Shown: piece after piece, positions 1-9,142 of the stretch
Layout: each line of letters begins with the position of its first letter
Position numbering within the stretch: position 1 is the stretch's first letter
From: Chlorobiota bacterium
GTDB lineage: Bacteria; Bacteroidota; Bacteroidia; Bacteroidales; B39-G9
Reading direction: 5' to 3'
Length of the DNA: 38,572 bases
NCBI GenBank assembly: GCA_013152655.1
Contig: JAADFW010000091.1
Coordinates: forward strand, 1 to 38,572
Position numbers and translations under genes: made by a program
The notes under the pieces: generated by a model
Database searches by the model: none
What the model was told of the DNA's origin: nothing
What the model saw: only the letters and a program-made list of their open reading frames with translations

Positions 1-104
1 TTTAGTTTTAGTTTATCAATTAGTATTTGTTGAACTTCATCAATTTTAGACCTAAGAAAAATATTTTTATCAGTTTTATCATCTTTGATTTTAGAAACCT
101 GCAT
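1..104 (-). CDS. Partial ORF, 5' part of an unrecognised protein
   Basis: An open frame enters from the left edge on the minus strand. The best ATG is at 104-102 and gives 34 codons, starting MQVSKIKDDKTDKN, before the window ends. The frame stays open upstream to 170 (stop TAA at 173-171), so the real start could be a non-ATG codon between 104 and 170, or the protein could be cut off by the hairpin at 160-184. The visible part is lysine- and aspartate-rich and ends in a predicted amphipathic helix. I recognise no family. It points away from the efflux operon and is probably unrelated to it. Confidence 0.35.
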   Translation of the reverse strand, partial: MQVSKIKDDKTDKNIFLRSKIDEVQQILIDKLKL

Positions 105-159
105 TTTATCTATTGCTCTTACAATTTTTCTATATTGTAATTGTGTTGTATACAAAAGA

Positions 160-184
160 ATACTATCTTTTTATAAGATAGTAT
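160..184. repeat. Perfect 10-bp hairpin
   Basis: The arms ATACTATCTT (160-169) and AAGATAGTAT (175-184) are exact reverse complements around a 5-base loop. There is no clean T-run on the plus side. On the minus strand the next bases are TCTTTTG, which is only weakly terminator-like. It lies between the leftward partial ORF and the tetR promoter, and could be a weak terminator or the end of a small repeat. Confidence 0.5.
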
Positions 185-250
185 CCTTTGCTTTTTGTGC
201 CCCCCAATGTTCCTTTTCTTAATCAATATTTTAAGACAAAACACTAATTA

Positions 251-284
251 CAGGGAAACATTTTGAGTTTAATTTGTTTCCTTG
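251..284. promoter_or_regulatory. Candidate TetR operator (inverted repeat)
   Basis: CAGGGAAACA (251-260) and TGTTTCCTTG (275-284) form an inverted repeat matching at 9 of 10 positions with a 14-base spacer. The right arm covers the -33 box (273-276) of the promoter of the adjacent tetR gene, a typical arrangement for an autorepressor. That the TetR at 323 binds here is inferred from position and symmetry. Confidence 0.55.
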
Positions 285-304
285 TTTCTTTTTATTTAAG
301 TTTG
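273..304 (+). promoter_or_regulatory. Bacteroidota-type promoter of the tetR/efflux operon
   Basis: TTTG at 273-276 and TAAGTTTG at 297-304 are separated by 20 bases, a full match to the TTTG-N(17-23)-TAnnTTTG consensus. Transcription should begin near 309-311, which leaves a leader of about 12 bases before the ATG at 323. The same promoter argues against the upstream in-frame start at 263. Confidence 0.7.
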
Positions 305-322
305 TCCTCAATTTTAATTGGA

Positions 323-955
323 ATGGAAGAAAAATTAGTTAAAATATTAAGAAAAGCTTCTGAAATGTTTCAGGAATTTGGAATAAGAAGTGTTTCTATG
401 GATGATATTTGCCATGAGATGGGAATGTCGAAAAAAACCTTATATCAACATGTATCAAATAAACCGGACTTAATTCAAAAAATTCTTGATTATAATTCCC
501 AAAAGAATTTTGAAAACATTAAAAATCGCATAAACAAGGATATGAATGCTATTGATATATTAATAACAGTCAGCCTCTATATAAGCGATGTATTCAAAGA
601 ATTAAAACCCACAATGAATTTTGACTTGCAGAAATATTATCCTGACATTCATAAAAACTTTATTAATAAAAAGAGGCAAATTGTTTTAGATGAAGTAAAA
701 ACTAACGTTTCAATGGGAATAAAACAGGGACTATACAGAGATGATCTTGACATAGAACTGATTGCTTCATTGTATGTTCAAAAAATTAAAGATTTACATG
801 ACCCCGATTTTTATCAAACCGGGAAATTCCCTTTTGAAAAAGTTTTTGAAGTAATGTTTGAAAACCATATTAGGGGCATTGCCAACGATACAGGAATTAA
901 ATACTATGAAGAAAAGAAAAAGAATATAAATTTTAAACATAACAGGAATGAATAA
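323..955 (+). CDS. TetR/AcrR family transcriptional regulator
   Basis: A 210-residue protein with an N-terminal TetR helix-turn-helix: helix 1 is followed by FGIRSVSMDDICHEMGMS and then KKTLYQHVSNK, the usual recognition helix and 'YxxF/V' segment (residues about 8-52). The C-terminal part is a helical ligand domain without a recognisable subfamily signature. The frame stays open to 263, but those extra 20 codons lie over the operator and promoter and are hydrophobic, so the start at 323 is preferred. The last codons overlap the next gene by 8 bases, so the regulator is the first gene of the efflux operon it presumably represses. The inducer is unknown. Confidence 0.88.
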   Translation: MEEKLVKILRKASEMFQEFGIRSVSMDDICHEMGMSKKTLYQHVSNKPDLIQKILDYNSQKNFENIKNRINKDMNAIDILITVSLYISDVFKELKPTMNFDLQKYYPDIHKNFINKKRQIVLDEVKTNVSMGIKQGLYRDDLDIELIASLYVQKIKDLHDPDFYQTGKFPFEKVFEVMFENHIRGIANDTGIKYYEEKKKNINFKHNRNE

Positions 956-2276
956 ATATAATTTTATAAAAAACTTGTTTTTAATTACTTTTTGCCTGTT
1001 GTTTTTTTCAATACAGGTAAAATCGCAGCAAATTGATTCAAGTAGTGTTTATTCTTTTAATTTAGAAAAAGCAACACAATTTGCTCTTGAAAATAACTTA
1101 ACACTTAAAAACGCTAAAATTGATAAATTGTCGGCAAGAAAAAAGGTATGGGAAACCACGGCAATTGGGCTGCCTCAAATTTCGGCAGATTATAATTTTC
1201 AGCATCTTCCCGGGGAACTGCCAACGTTTCAGTTTGGGCCAAATTCAGCACCAATTGCATTCGAAAAGAAAAACTCTGCCAACTATGATGTAATTGTTTC
1301 TCAACTGGTATTTAGTGGCGAATATATAGTTGGTTTACAGGCTTCAAGAACATTTTTACAACTTTCAGAAAATAATTTAGTTAAAAATACGCAAGATGTA
1401 AAAGAAAATGTGGCTACTAATTATTTTATGATTTTGGCACTTGAAAAAAACAAAGAAGTACTGGATACTACTATTCAAAATCTTGAAAACACCTACAATG
1501 AAATGAAGGAAATGGCTAAAGTGGGATTTGTTGAACAAACCGATGCCGACCAGCTTTTATTAACTTTAAACAGCACTAAAAACTCGCTTAAGTCAGTTGA
1601 AAGACAAATTGAGATTGCATACAAACTTTTTAAATTAACCATTGGACTCGACTATAAGGAAACCTTGGTTTTAACCGATAAACTGGAGGATTTATTAAAC
1701 AATATTGATACCGGCCAGTTACTTTCTATACAATTTAACTTAAACGACAATATTGATTATTCTATTATTAACACACAAGAAAAAATCACTAAACTTTCTT
1801 TAAAACGGGAACAATCAAAATATTTGCCTACTGTATCAACATTTTATCGCTATTATGATAAAACAAAAAAAGCAACTTTAGACTTTACCATAAACCACAC
1901 TATTGGCTTAAAAGTTACTATGCCAATATTCTCAAGCGGGCAACGTATTTCAAAAGTTGGACAGGCCAAATTAGACTTAGAGAAAATTGTTAACACAAAA
2001 AATCAGGTTGCTGACAATTTATTGATGCAAGCTGACCAGACAAAATTTGACTTCTTAAATGCTCAGGAAAAATTAATTACGCAAACACAAAATAGTAAAT
2101 TATCAAAAGAAGTTTACCAAAACACATTAACTAAGTTTAAAGAGGGCATGGCTTCAAGTCTTGATTTAACACAAGCACACAATCAATATTTAAATAACCA
2201 GGCAAATTACTTTAATGCTGTTTTGAGCTTTTTAAACGCAAAAATTAAATTAGAAAAAATATTAAATCATTTTTAA
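948..2276 (+). CDS. TolC-family outer membrane efflux protein
   Basis: A 442-residue protein with a signal peptide (hydrophobic core at about residues 11-23, ending near VKSQ) followed by two outer-membrane-efflux-protein repeats. The start of the first repeat reads ATQFALENNLTLKNAKID, typical of this family. The C-terminal repeat ends in a long helix (FKEGMASSLDLTQAHNQYLN), the standard TolC/OprM pattern. It should trimerise into the outer membrane channel of the tripartite pump encoded by the next two genes. It overlaps tetR by 8 bases and is 11 bases from the adaptor gene, which supports one transcript. Length is normal for the family. Confidence 0.93.
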   Translation: MNKYNFIKNLFLITFCLLFFSIQVKSQQIDSSSVYSFNLEKATQFALENNLTLKNAKIDKLSARKKVWETTAIGLPQISADYNFQHLPGELPTFQFGPNSAPIAFEKKNSANYDVIVSQLVFSGEYIVGLQASRTFLQLSENNLVKNTQDVKENVATNYFMILALEKNKEVLDTTIQNLENTYNEMKEMAKVGFVEQTDADQLLLTLNSTKNSLKSVERQIEIAYKLFKLTIGLDYKETLVLTDKLEDLLNNIDTGQLLSIQFNLNDNIDYSIINTQEKITKLSLKREQSKYLPTVSTFYRYYDKTKKATLDFTINHTIGLKVTMPIFSSGQRISKVGQAKLDLEKIVNTKNQVADNLLMQADQTKFDFLNAQEKLITQTQNSKLSKEVYQNTLTKFKEGMASSLDLTQAHNQYLNNQANYFNAVLSFLNAKIKLEKILNHF

Positions 2277-2287
2277 AAATAAATACC

Positions 2288-3427
2288 ATGATCAAACATA
2301 TAAAATTAACAGGAATAAGTGTGTTTATAATTACTCTTTTTGCCTGTAACTCGCAGCAAGGAACGGATGTAATTAAAAAAAACATAGAAAAATATAAAAC
2401 TGAAAGAAGCGAGTTAACACACTTAATTGACAGCCTGGAATTAGTTTTAAGAAATGATACAACCTTAAGCAAACAAAAATTTAAAGTGCCGGTTTCTTTA
2501 AAAACTTTAAAAAGAAGCTTTTTTGCACATTATTTTGAAGCCAATGGTTCTGTAGAAGCTATTGAGTCGGCATTTATTAGTCCTGAAATAAATGGACAAA
2601 TTAAATCGGTACTGGTTGAGGAAGGACAAAAAGTAAAAAAAGGACAAATTTTAATCAGATTAAAATCGGATATAACCCAAAAAGGAATTGAAGAAGTTAA
2701 AACCGGACTGGAATTAGCAACTAAAATTTACGAAAAGCAAAAAGAACTTTGGGACAAAAAAATTGGTTCTGAATTGCAATATTTACAAGCAAAAAATAAC
2801 AAACAAACGTTAGAAGGTAAACTTGAAACATTACAAGCACAATTAGATATGGCTGTAATTAGAGCTCCTTTTGACGGAATTGTTGATAAAATAGTGAAAA
2901 AAGAAGGAGAATTGGCTAGTCCGGGCTTACAGTTAATACAGTTAGTAAACCTGTCGCAACTTAATATAAATGCAGATGTTTCGGAAAATTACATTTCCAA
3001 AATTCATAAAGGCGATAAGGTTAAAATAAGTTTTCCGAGTTACCCCGGCCTTGTAATGGAAGCAAATGTCCACAGAATAGGAAATATAATAAATCCCTCA
3101 AACCGGACTTTTGAGATACAAGTAAGGATTAATAATGAAGATAATATGTTAAAGCCAAATATGATTGCTATTATACAGGTGAATGACTTTAAAAAAGACA
3201 GTGCTTTGGTTGTACCATCAATTATTATTAAAACAGACATAACCGGAAATTTTTTGTTTAAAGCCATAAAGGATAACGGTAGGCTAATATCAAAAAAAGT
3301 ATATGTTGAAACAGGCATGACATACAAAGAGCAAACCATGATTACTAAAGGCTTGCAGGAAGGTGATAAAATAATTACAAGTGGATACAATATGGTAACT
3401 AACGGGATTGGCATTGCAGTAAAATAA
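2288..3427 (+). CDS. RND efflux periplasmic adaptor, lipoprotein (MFP/HlyD-like)
   Basis: A 379-residue membrane fusion protein. The N-terminus is a lipoprotein signal (ISVFIITLFAC, lipidated Cys20). After a short coiled coil come the two halves of the lipoyl-like domain (PEINGQIKSVLVEEGQKVKKGQIL and, after a helical hairpin, VIRAPFDGIVDKI), then beta-barrel and membrane-proximal domains ending in EGDKIITSGYNMV. It bridges the inner-membrane pump and the TolC-like protein. The gene sits 11 bases after the TolC gene and 118 bases before the permease. The adaptor subclass suggests an AcrA/MexE-like pump, but the substrate cannot be read from sequence. Confidence 0.93.
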   Translation: MIKHIKLTGISVFIITLFACNSQQGTDVIKKNIEKYKTERSELTHLIDSLELVLRNDTTLSKQKFKVPVSLKTLKRSFFAHYFEANGSVEAIESAFISPEINGQIKSVLVEEGQKVKKGQILIRLKSDITQKGIEEVKTGLELATKIYEKQKELWDKKIGSELQYLQAKNNKQTLEGKLETLQAQLDMAVIRAPFDGIVDKIVKKEGELASPGLQLIQLVNLSQLNINADVSENYISKIHKGDKVKISFPSYPGLVMEANVHRIGNIINPSNRTFEIQVRINNEDNMLKPNMIAIIQVNDFKKDSALVVPSIIIKTDITGNFLFKAIKDNGRLISKKVYVETGMTYKEQTMITKGLQEGDKIITSGYNMVTNGIGIAVK

Positions 3428-3545
3428 TAAACTTAACTGATAATGTTTTTAGAAAAATTATAAACCCGCTTTAATAGGTTAAAAAGCACAAATGAGGCTA
3501 AAAAATTTATCTGAATAATATCTTATATAAAATAAAAGAAGACTT

Positions 3546-6500
3546 ATGAATATTGATATAAAACCGGAAGAAAGAGTAAAAAGAGAATTTAAACTTACTA
3601 CTTTATCTCTTAAAAACAGAACTTCTATATTTTTACTTACACTTCTTTTAATACTGTTTGGCTATTTTTCGTACCAAACCATGCCAAAAGAACTGTTTCC
3701 TGAAGTTTCATTTCCATATGTGATGGTTCAAACCATATATCCGGGAAATTCCCCGTTAGATATGGAAAATCTGGTTACAAGGCCTTTAGAGAAAGAAATA
3801 AATACAATAAAGGGAATTAAAGTTATAAAATCAACTTCGTCGCAAGATGCTTCTTTAATATTTATTGAATTTAACCCGAATATAGAACTAAAAACAGCAC
3901 TGCAAGATGTAAAAGATGCTGTAGATAAAACTAAAAGTGATTTACCAAGCGACTTACCAAGTGACCCATCTGTAAATGAAATTGATTTTTCAGAATTTCC
4001 TATTATGAATATCAACCTTACCGGTGATTACAGTGTAGATGAATTGAATGATTTTGCCGAGGTAATAAAAGATAAGGTGGAAGGCATTTATGAAATTTCA
4101 AAAGTAAACATACAGGGAATTAACGAAAAAGAAATAAAAGTTAATATTGACCAGCATAAACTGGAAGCAATGGAATTAAACTTTACCGATGTTGAAAATG
4201 CCATTGCTTTTGAAAATGTGGCTATCTCAAGCGGTGAAGTAAATATTGCCGGAACACGTCGCTCTTTGCGCATTGATGGCGAATTTAAAAGTATTGATGA
4301 ACTAAAAAACGTAATTGTAAAACATGAAAAAGGAAACATTGTTTATTTAAAAGATGTTGCCGAAGTTGTTGAAGGCTATGAAGAAGCTTCTTCTTATGCG
4401 CGCCTCGGAGACAATCCGGTTGTATCGGTACAAGTTGTAAAAAAAGGAGGTGAAAACCTTTTAAATGCGGTTGACCAGATAAATAAAATATTAGCTAATA
4501 TCAAGACAAATCATGTTTTGCCCGACGGGCTGCATATTACAATAACCAACGATCAGTCAGAAATTGTTAACAAACAAATAGCAAGCCTGGAAAATAGTAT
4601 GATCATGAGTATCATTTTTGTTGTTCTTGTGTTGTTCTATTTTTTGGGAACACGAAACGCCTTGTTTGTTGGACTTGCAATTCCGCTTTCTATGTTTTTG
4701 TCATTCTTAATCTTAAAAGCTATTGGGTACCGGATTAACATGATTGTTTTGTTCGGGCTTATTTTAGCATTAGGAATGCTGGTAGATAATGCCATTGTGG
4801 TGGTAGAAAACATATATCGTTTTGTTGAAAATGGCTATTCGCGTTTTGAAGCGGCAAAGCAAGCGGTTGGAGAAATTGCTGTAGCCATAATAGCATCTAC
4901 TGCTACTACACTTGCTGCTTTTGTTCCGTTAATGTTTTGGGATTCAGTAGTGGGTGAATTTATGAAGTATTTGCCGGTTACTTTGCTTATTGTACTTTCT
5001 TCGTCGTTGTTTGTTGCATTGGTAATTATACCTGTATTTACAGCTGCTTTTATTAAGAAATCTGCCGACATTAAGCCCCCACGTAAAAAAACAGCCTACT
5101 TACTTACACTTATTTTTACTGTTTTAGGAGCATTGTCAATGTTAGCAGATTACAGAACCATGGGAAGTTTGTTGCTAATTGCAGCAGTTATAACCCTGTT
5201 AAACTATTTTATCTTCTATAAAATTGGTAATTGGTTTCAAAATATTTTTTTGGTAAAACTGGAAAACTGGTATATGCGTTTTTTACGATTTGCTTTAAGG
5301 CGTTTAAATCCGGTTTGGTTCATGTTAGGCACAATTTTTTTATTAATATTTACCATTGTACTGCTTGGAATACGTAAGCCGAATGTGTTGTTTTTCCCTG
5401 ATACTAATCCAAAGTACATTAATATTTTAGCAGAGTTACCCGTAGGAACTGATATTGCCGTTACAGATGATTTTGTTTTTAAATTGCAACATAAGGTAAA
5501 TAAATTGCTGGTTCCTTATCAGAGAATAGTAGAAACTGTACTTACAAATGTTGGCGATGGTGCCAGGCTTAGAAACGACAGAAATAATGCAACTACGCTT
5601 AACCGGGGATTAATTACAGTAACTTTTATCGATTTCGAAAAAAGAAATGGAATAAGTACTTCTAAAGTAATGAAAATGCTAAGCGACAGTTTAAGCTATG
5701 CATATCCGGGAGTTCAGTTTACTTTTGAGAAAAACAGCATGGGACCGCCAACCGGAAAGCCTATTAATATTGAAATTACAGGAGAAGATTTTGATAAGTT
5801 AATTGCAACTACTGATACAATTCAACAAATAATTGATAAAGCGGATATTGGTGGCATTGAAGGACTAAAACTTGATTTAAATATTGGAAAACCCGAATTG
5901 CTAATTTCTATTGACAGGGAAAAAGCAAGAAGATTTGGAATGTCAACCGGGCAAATCGGACAAGCTATTCGTACAGCTTTATTTGGGAAAGAAGTGTCAA
6001 AATATAAAATCGGCGAAGATGAATATCCCATTCAATTGCGAATGATGAATAAATATCGTTATAACATTCCTTCGCTAATGAATATTAAAATAAAGTTTAG
6101 GAATAATAAGGGCAAATTAATGCAAATACCTGTTTCTGCTGTAGCTGGTATAAAATACAGCTCCACTTACAGTTCTGTAAAAAGAAAAGATTTAGAACGG
6201 GTTATTACTTTATATTCCAATGTTGTGGAAGGGTACAATGCCAATAATATTATTAAACAAATAAAAACCGCATTGAAAGAATACAATATTCCCGAAGGAT
6301 ACGAATATAAATTTACAGGAGAGCAACAAGACCAGGCAGAATCAACTGCATTTCTTGAAAAAGCATTATTAATTGCAATTTCACTAATACTTATCATTTT
6401 GGTTTCGCAATTCAATTCAATTGTTAAGCCGTTTATAATTATGGCAAGCGTGCTGTTTAGTACCATTGGTGTTTTTGGCGGTATTGCCACGTTTAAAATG

Positions 6501-7004
6501 GATATTATTGTTATTATGACCGGAATAGGTATTGTTTCACTGGCAGGAGTAGTGGTAAATAATGCAATTGTTTTAATTGATTATATTGAACTTTTAAAGC
6601 AACGTAAACGGAAAGAACTGGCACTTGCCGACGGGGTTTTTCTTCCGCTTGCAGAAGCAACCGACTGTGTTGTCCTGGCCGGAAAAACAAGATTGCGCCC
6701 GGTATTACTAACTGCAATTACAACTATACTTGGATTGGTGCCAATGGCCATAGGGTTAAATATTGATTTTGCTTCTTTGCTAAGTAACTTCGACCCTAAA
6801 ATTAGTATCGGGGGTGACATGACAGCTATGTGGTCACCAATATCATGGACTGTAATTTTTGGATTATCGTTTGCAACATTTTTAACACTTATTATTGTGC
6901 CGGTAATGTACCGGATAACTATTATTATTCAAAAGAAACTAAATGATATTTGGAAATTAATTTCGAATAATAACAATAAGGAGGTAAAAACCGAGACAGT
7001 GTAA
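3546..7004 (+). CDS. RND efflux permease (AcrB/HAE family)
   Basis: A 1152-residue inner-membrane pump with the duplicated RND layout: TM1 near residues 28-48, a large periplasmic loop, TM2-6 around residues 350-500, TM7 near 590-610, a second large loop, and TM8-12 from about 940 on. The TM4 motif GLILALGMLVDNAIVVVENIYR carries the proton-relay aspartates. The second-half counterpart is GIGIVSLAGVVVNNAIVLIDYIE. It is about 100 residues longer than AcrB, partly from an insert near residues 510-560 rich in hydrophobic residues and partly from a C-terminal region with an extra loop before the last helix. It uses proton motive force to export amphiphilic compounds with the two preceding gene products. 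Substrate unknown. Confidence 0.94.
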   Translation: MNIDIKPEERVKREFKLTTLSLKNRTSIFLLTLLLILFGYFSYQTMPKELFPEVSFPYVMVQTIYPGNSPLDMENLVTRPLEKEINTIKGIKVIKSTSSQDASLIFIEFNPNIELKTALQDVKDAVDKTKSDLPSDLPSDPSVNEIDFSEFPIMNINLTGDYSVDELNDFAEVIKDKVEGIYEISKVNIQGINEKEIKVNIDQHKLEAMELNFTDVENAIAFENVAISSGEVNIAGTRRSLRIDGEFKSIDELKNVIVKHEKGNIVYLKDVAEVVEGYEEASSYARLGDNPVVSVQVVKKGGENLLNAVDQINKILANIKTNHVLPDGLHITITNDQSEIVNKQIASLENSMIMSIIFVVLVLFYFLGTRNALFVGLAIPLSMFLSFLILKAIGYRINMIVLFGLILALGMLVDNAIVVVENIYRFVENGYSRFEAAKQAVGEIAVAIIASTATTLAAFVPLMFWDSVVGEFMKYLPVTLLIVLSSSLFVALVIIPVFTAAFIKKSADIKPPRKKTAYLLTLIFTVLGALSMLADYRTMGSLLLIAAVITLLNYFIFYKIGNWFQNIFLVKLENWYMRFLRFALRRLNPVWFMLGTIFLLIFTIVLLGIRKPNVLFFPDTNPKYINILAELPVGTDIAVTDDFVFKLQHKVNKLLVPYQRIVETVLTNVGDGARLRNDRNNATTLNRGLITVTFIDFEKRNGISTSKVMKMLSDSLSYAYPGVQFTFEKNSMGPPTGKPINIEITGEDFDKLIATTDTIQQIIDKADIGGIEGLKLDLNIGKPELLISIDREKARRFGMSTGQIGQAIRTALFGKEVSKYKIGEDEYPIQLRMMNKYRYNIPSLMNIKIKFRNNKGKLMQIPVSAVAGIKYSSTYSSVKRKDLERVITLYSNVVEGYNANNIIKQIKTALKEYNIPEGYEYKFTGEQQDQAESTAFLEKALLIAISLILIILVSQFNSIVKPFIIMASVLFSTIGVFGGIATFKMDIIVIMTGIGIVSLAGVVVNNAIVLIDYIELLKQRKRKELALADGVFLPLAEATDCVVLAGKTRLRPVLLTAITTILGLVPMAIGLNIDFASLLSNFDPKISIGGDMTAMWSPISWTVIFGLSFATFLTLIIVPVMYRITIIIQKKLNDIWKLISNNNNKEVKTETV

Positions 7005-7030
7005 AGTATATTACTTCCAATACTCTTATG

Positions 7031-7062
7031 GTGCGAGTGAAAAACACTCGCACTAATTTTTC
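7031..7062 (+). terminator. Rho-independent terminator of the efflux operon
   Basis: A perfect 9-bp stem, GTGCGAGTG (7031-7039) with CACTCGCAC (7045-7053), loop AAAAA, followed by TAATTTTTCT. It starts 27 bases after the permease stop codon, as expected for the end of the operon. Confidence 0.85.
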
Positions 7063-7281
7063 TATTCTTTTTATTATTATTTCTTCGAATTCTGCTTTAA
7101 TCCGCTTTTTATATTTTTACAAATTCTCTGAAATTTTCCCTGTCAATAACTTTACTTTTTGTGAAAATATTCACTATTGGTTATGGTTTTTCGTGAATAT
7201 GTTCTCTCGGGGTAATGTGTATCTGTGATTCTCCCCAACATCTCAGCTTGTATCCAACTATAGAAAATCCTTAGTTTCTTG

Positions 7282-7356
7282 TGGAACATGGCAGATTCGA
7301 ACTGCCGGCCTCATGCCTGTCAAGCATGCGCTCTAAACCAACTGAGCTAATGTTCC
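7282..7356 (-). tRNA. tRNA-Val (GAC)
   Basis: The reverse strand folds into a full cloverleaf: acceptor GGAACAT/ATGTTCC, D stem GCTC/GAGC, anticodon stem CATGC/GCATG with loop TTGACAG (anticodon GAC, reading GTC valine codons), a 5-base variable loop AGGCC, and T arm GGCAG-TTCGAAT-CTGCC. The discriminator base is A. CCA is not encoded. Length is 75 nt. It stands alone between the convergent ends of the efflux operon and the barrel protein gene. Confidence 0.93.
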
Positions 7357-7598
7357 TTTTATTTATAAAGTATAGTATGAGACTCAAAACATTCTAATAA
7401 CATAGATTCCCTATATCAAACTCATGTTAATAAATTATCTCCTTTCTATTTTTAAGAAGAAAAACTTTACAGAATTACTTTTGAATAAGTTTACATTTAT
7501 ACAGAAATTGGCATTAATGTGCAGCACACAAGCTCATTACTTTTGTTTAAGAATAAATAAACAATAATACTCATTTAGTCATGAAATTATTTTACAAA

Positions 7599-8912
7599 TT
7601 AAAATAGCCAGTTTAAACCAATATATAAACCACTGCTTCCATCTCTTTTATCAGCTGCCATACCGTAATCAACCGCAACAATAAAATTATCATTTAAGGC
7701 AAAACGTATGCCTCCTCCGTAACTTAAATGAAGTTTTTCATTGTCTTGAACAACGTTTACGCCAACCGGTATATTGTCAGTATTATATTCATAATTCTTA
7801 AGCACCATTCCTCCGTCACTAAATCCGCTTAGGGCAATATAAAAGTTTTGATTACCAATTAAGGTTCTTAAAAATATCCACCTCAATTCAACCGTTCCAA
7901 AAGTCATTGATTCACCAACAATTCTATCTCGCAATATACCTCTCATTGTTTTTGCTCCACCCATTCCATCTCTGGTGAGTTTTGAATCGTAAACAAACGG
8001 GAGCATATAAAATGGCATTGTGCCGGCTATTTTCCCTTGATAACTTAGACGGTAAGCTAATGATAATTTCTTTTCAACTAAAGTAAAATATTGCCTGTGT
8101 GTTAATATTAATTTAGTAAAATTTAAATTTCCGTTTCCCAAAAAGCTATTTCCGTTAATAAGCATTAACTCTTCCCATAATCCGGTTTGCGGATTAGGTT
8201 CGTTATCCCGGGTGTCCCACACTAAGCCAAGTTTAACCAATAGCGTGTTTCCTCCATCTTTTTGATCAAAGGGGATTACGCCCCAGTCAACATATTTTTT
8301 ATATAATAAATCAACATCAGGAAGCATATCTACTGAATCTTTTCCTTCATTTAATTTATTAATATCAACATTTCCTATTTTGTTGCCATAATAAGCAACT
8401 CCGCCAAGCCATTGCAGTTTTTTCCCTATTATTGAACCTAATACTTCGCCTTTTACACGAGTTAACTTTCTGTCTAACCGGTAATACATTCTTGAAATAT
8501 AATTTGCCGTATCGGTGTCATCGGTAAAACCAGGGTTGTAATTAGCTTCATAACCGTTAAAACCATAAAAATCAAGTGCTTTTTCGGTTAACAAACTTAC
8601 CTCGCCGTTTAGTCGTATTTTACTAAATAAATCACCGGAATCATAAGTTATTTGATTAATGCCACTACCCTTAGTGGTTCTCGACCATTCCATATAAATA
8701 GAATGTTTGTACATTGGATATGTAGCTCCATCACCATAATCATATAAATTAACCAATCCGCCATATTTAAAACCAATGTCAGAATCATATGCAACAACAG
8801 GCACACCACCAAAACTCCATCCTGTTTTTGCTTTTGGTGCTTTTTTTTCTTGCGAAAATAAGCTGCCAATAAAGAAAATAAACACAGTAAATGTTAAACT
8901 AAATTTTTTCAT
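7599..8912 (-). CDS. BamA/TamA-like outer membrane barrel protein (Bac_surface_Ag)
   Basis: A 437-residue protein with a cleavable signal peptide (about residues 1-20, ending SLFSQ). The rest is alternating beta strands, with the C-terminal strand ending in a phenylalanine (GLYIGLNWLF), the recognition signature for outer membrane assembly. Segments such as LVWDTRDNEPNPQTGLWEE and GGIRFALNDNFIVAVDYG match the 16-stranded barrel of the Omp85 superfamily. No POTRA domains are present, so this is a barrel-only member and not BamA itself. Its role is unknown; surface-antigen-like, phospholipase-like or transport functions are all possible. It is monocistronic. A perfect -7 box lies 55 bases upstream. 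Confidence 0.82.
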   Translation of the reverse strand: MKKFSLTFTVFIFFIGSLFSQEKKAPKAKTGWSFGGVPVVAYDSDIGFKYGGLVNLYDYGDGATYPMYKHSIYMEWSRTTKGSGINQITYDSGDLFSKIRLNGEVSLLTEKALDFYGFNGYEANYNPGFTDDTDTANYISRMYYRLDRKLTRVKGEVLGSIIGKKLQWLGGVAYYGNKIGNVDINKLNEGKDSVDMLPDVDLLYKKYVDWGVIPFDQKDGGNTLLVKLGLVWDTRDNEPNPQTGLWEELMLINGNSFLGNGNLNFTKLILTHRQYFTLVEKKLSLAYRLSYQGKIAGTMPFYMLPFVYDSKLTRDGMGGAKTMRGILRDRIVGESMTFGTVELRWIFLRTLIGNQNFYIALSGFSDGGMVLKNYEYNTDNIPVGVNVVQDNEKLHLSYGGGIRFALNDNFIVAVDYGMAADKRDGSSGLYIGLNWLF

Positions 8913-8966
8913 TAGAGTAATTTTAAATGATCAATTATATTTAATTGGTTGTTAGATTTTTCATTA

Positions 8967-8974
8967 CAAAACTA
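8967..8974 (-). promoter_or_regulatory. Candidate -7 box for the barrel protein gene
   Basis: On the minus strand the sequence reads TAGTTTTG, an exact TAnnTTTG. No TTTG is seen at the expected -33 distance, so this is only a half match. It implies a leader of roughly 50 bases. Confidence 0.35.
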
Positions 8975-9142
8975 ATATTATTTAGCAATTTAACTAATTT
9001 ATGCTTTTGTTTTCCATTTTTATGATTAGTATTCAAAACAATATTTTTATAAAAACATTATGCGAAACATTGCAAACTATTTAATAATATTTAATTTAGA
9101 CAATACAAATATGTTTAACAATTGTAAAGTTTTATAGATAAA

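Noticed and set aside
263-322. Upstream in-frame start of the first TetR gene
   Set aside because: It would put the consensus promoter and inverted repeat inside the coding region and add 20 hydrophobic residues foreign to the family.
7028-7228. ORF of 66 codons after the efflux operon
   Set aside because: It starts inside the terminator region, its composition is low-complexity Phe/Ile/Ser, and it has no family resemblance.
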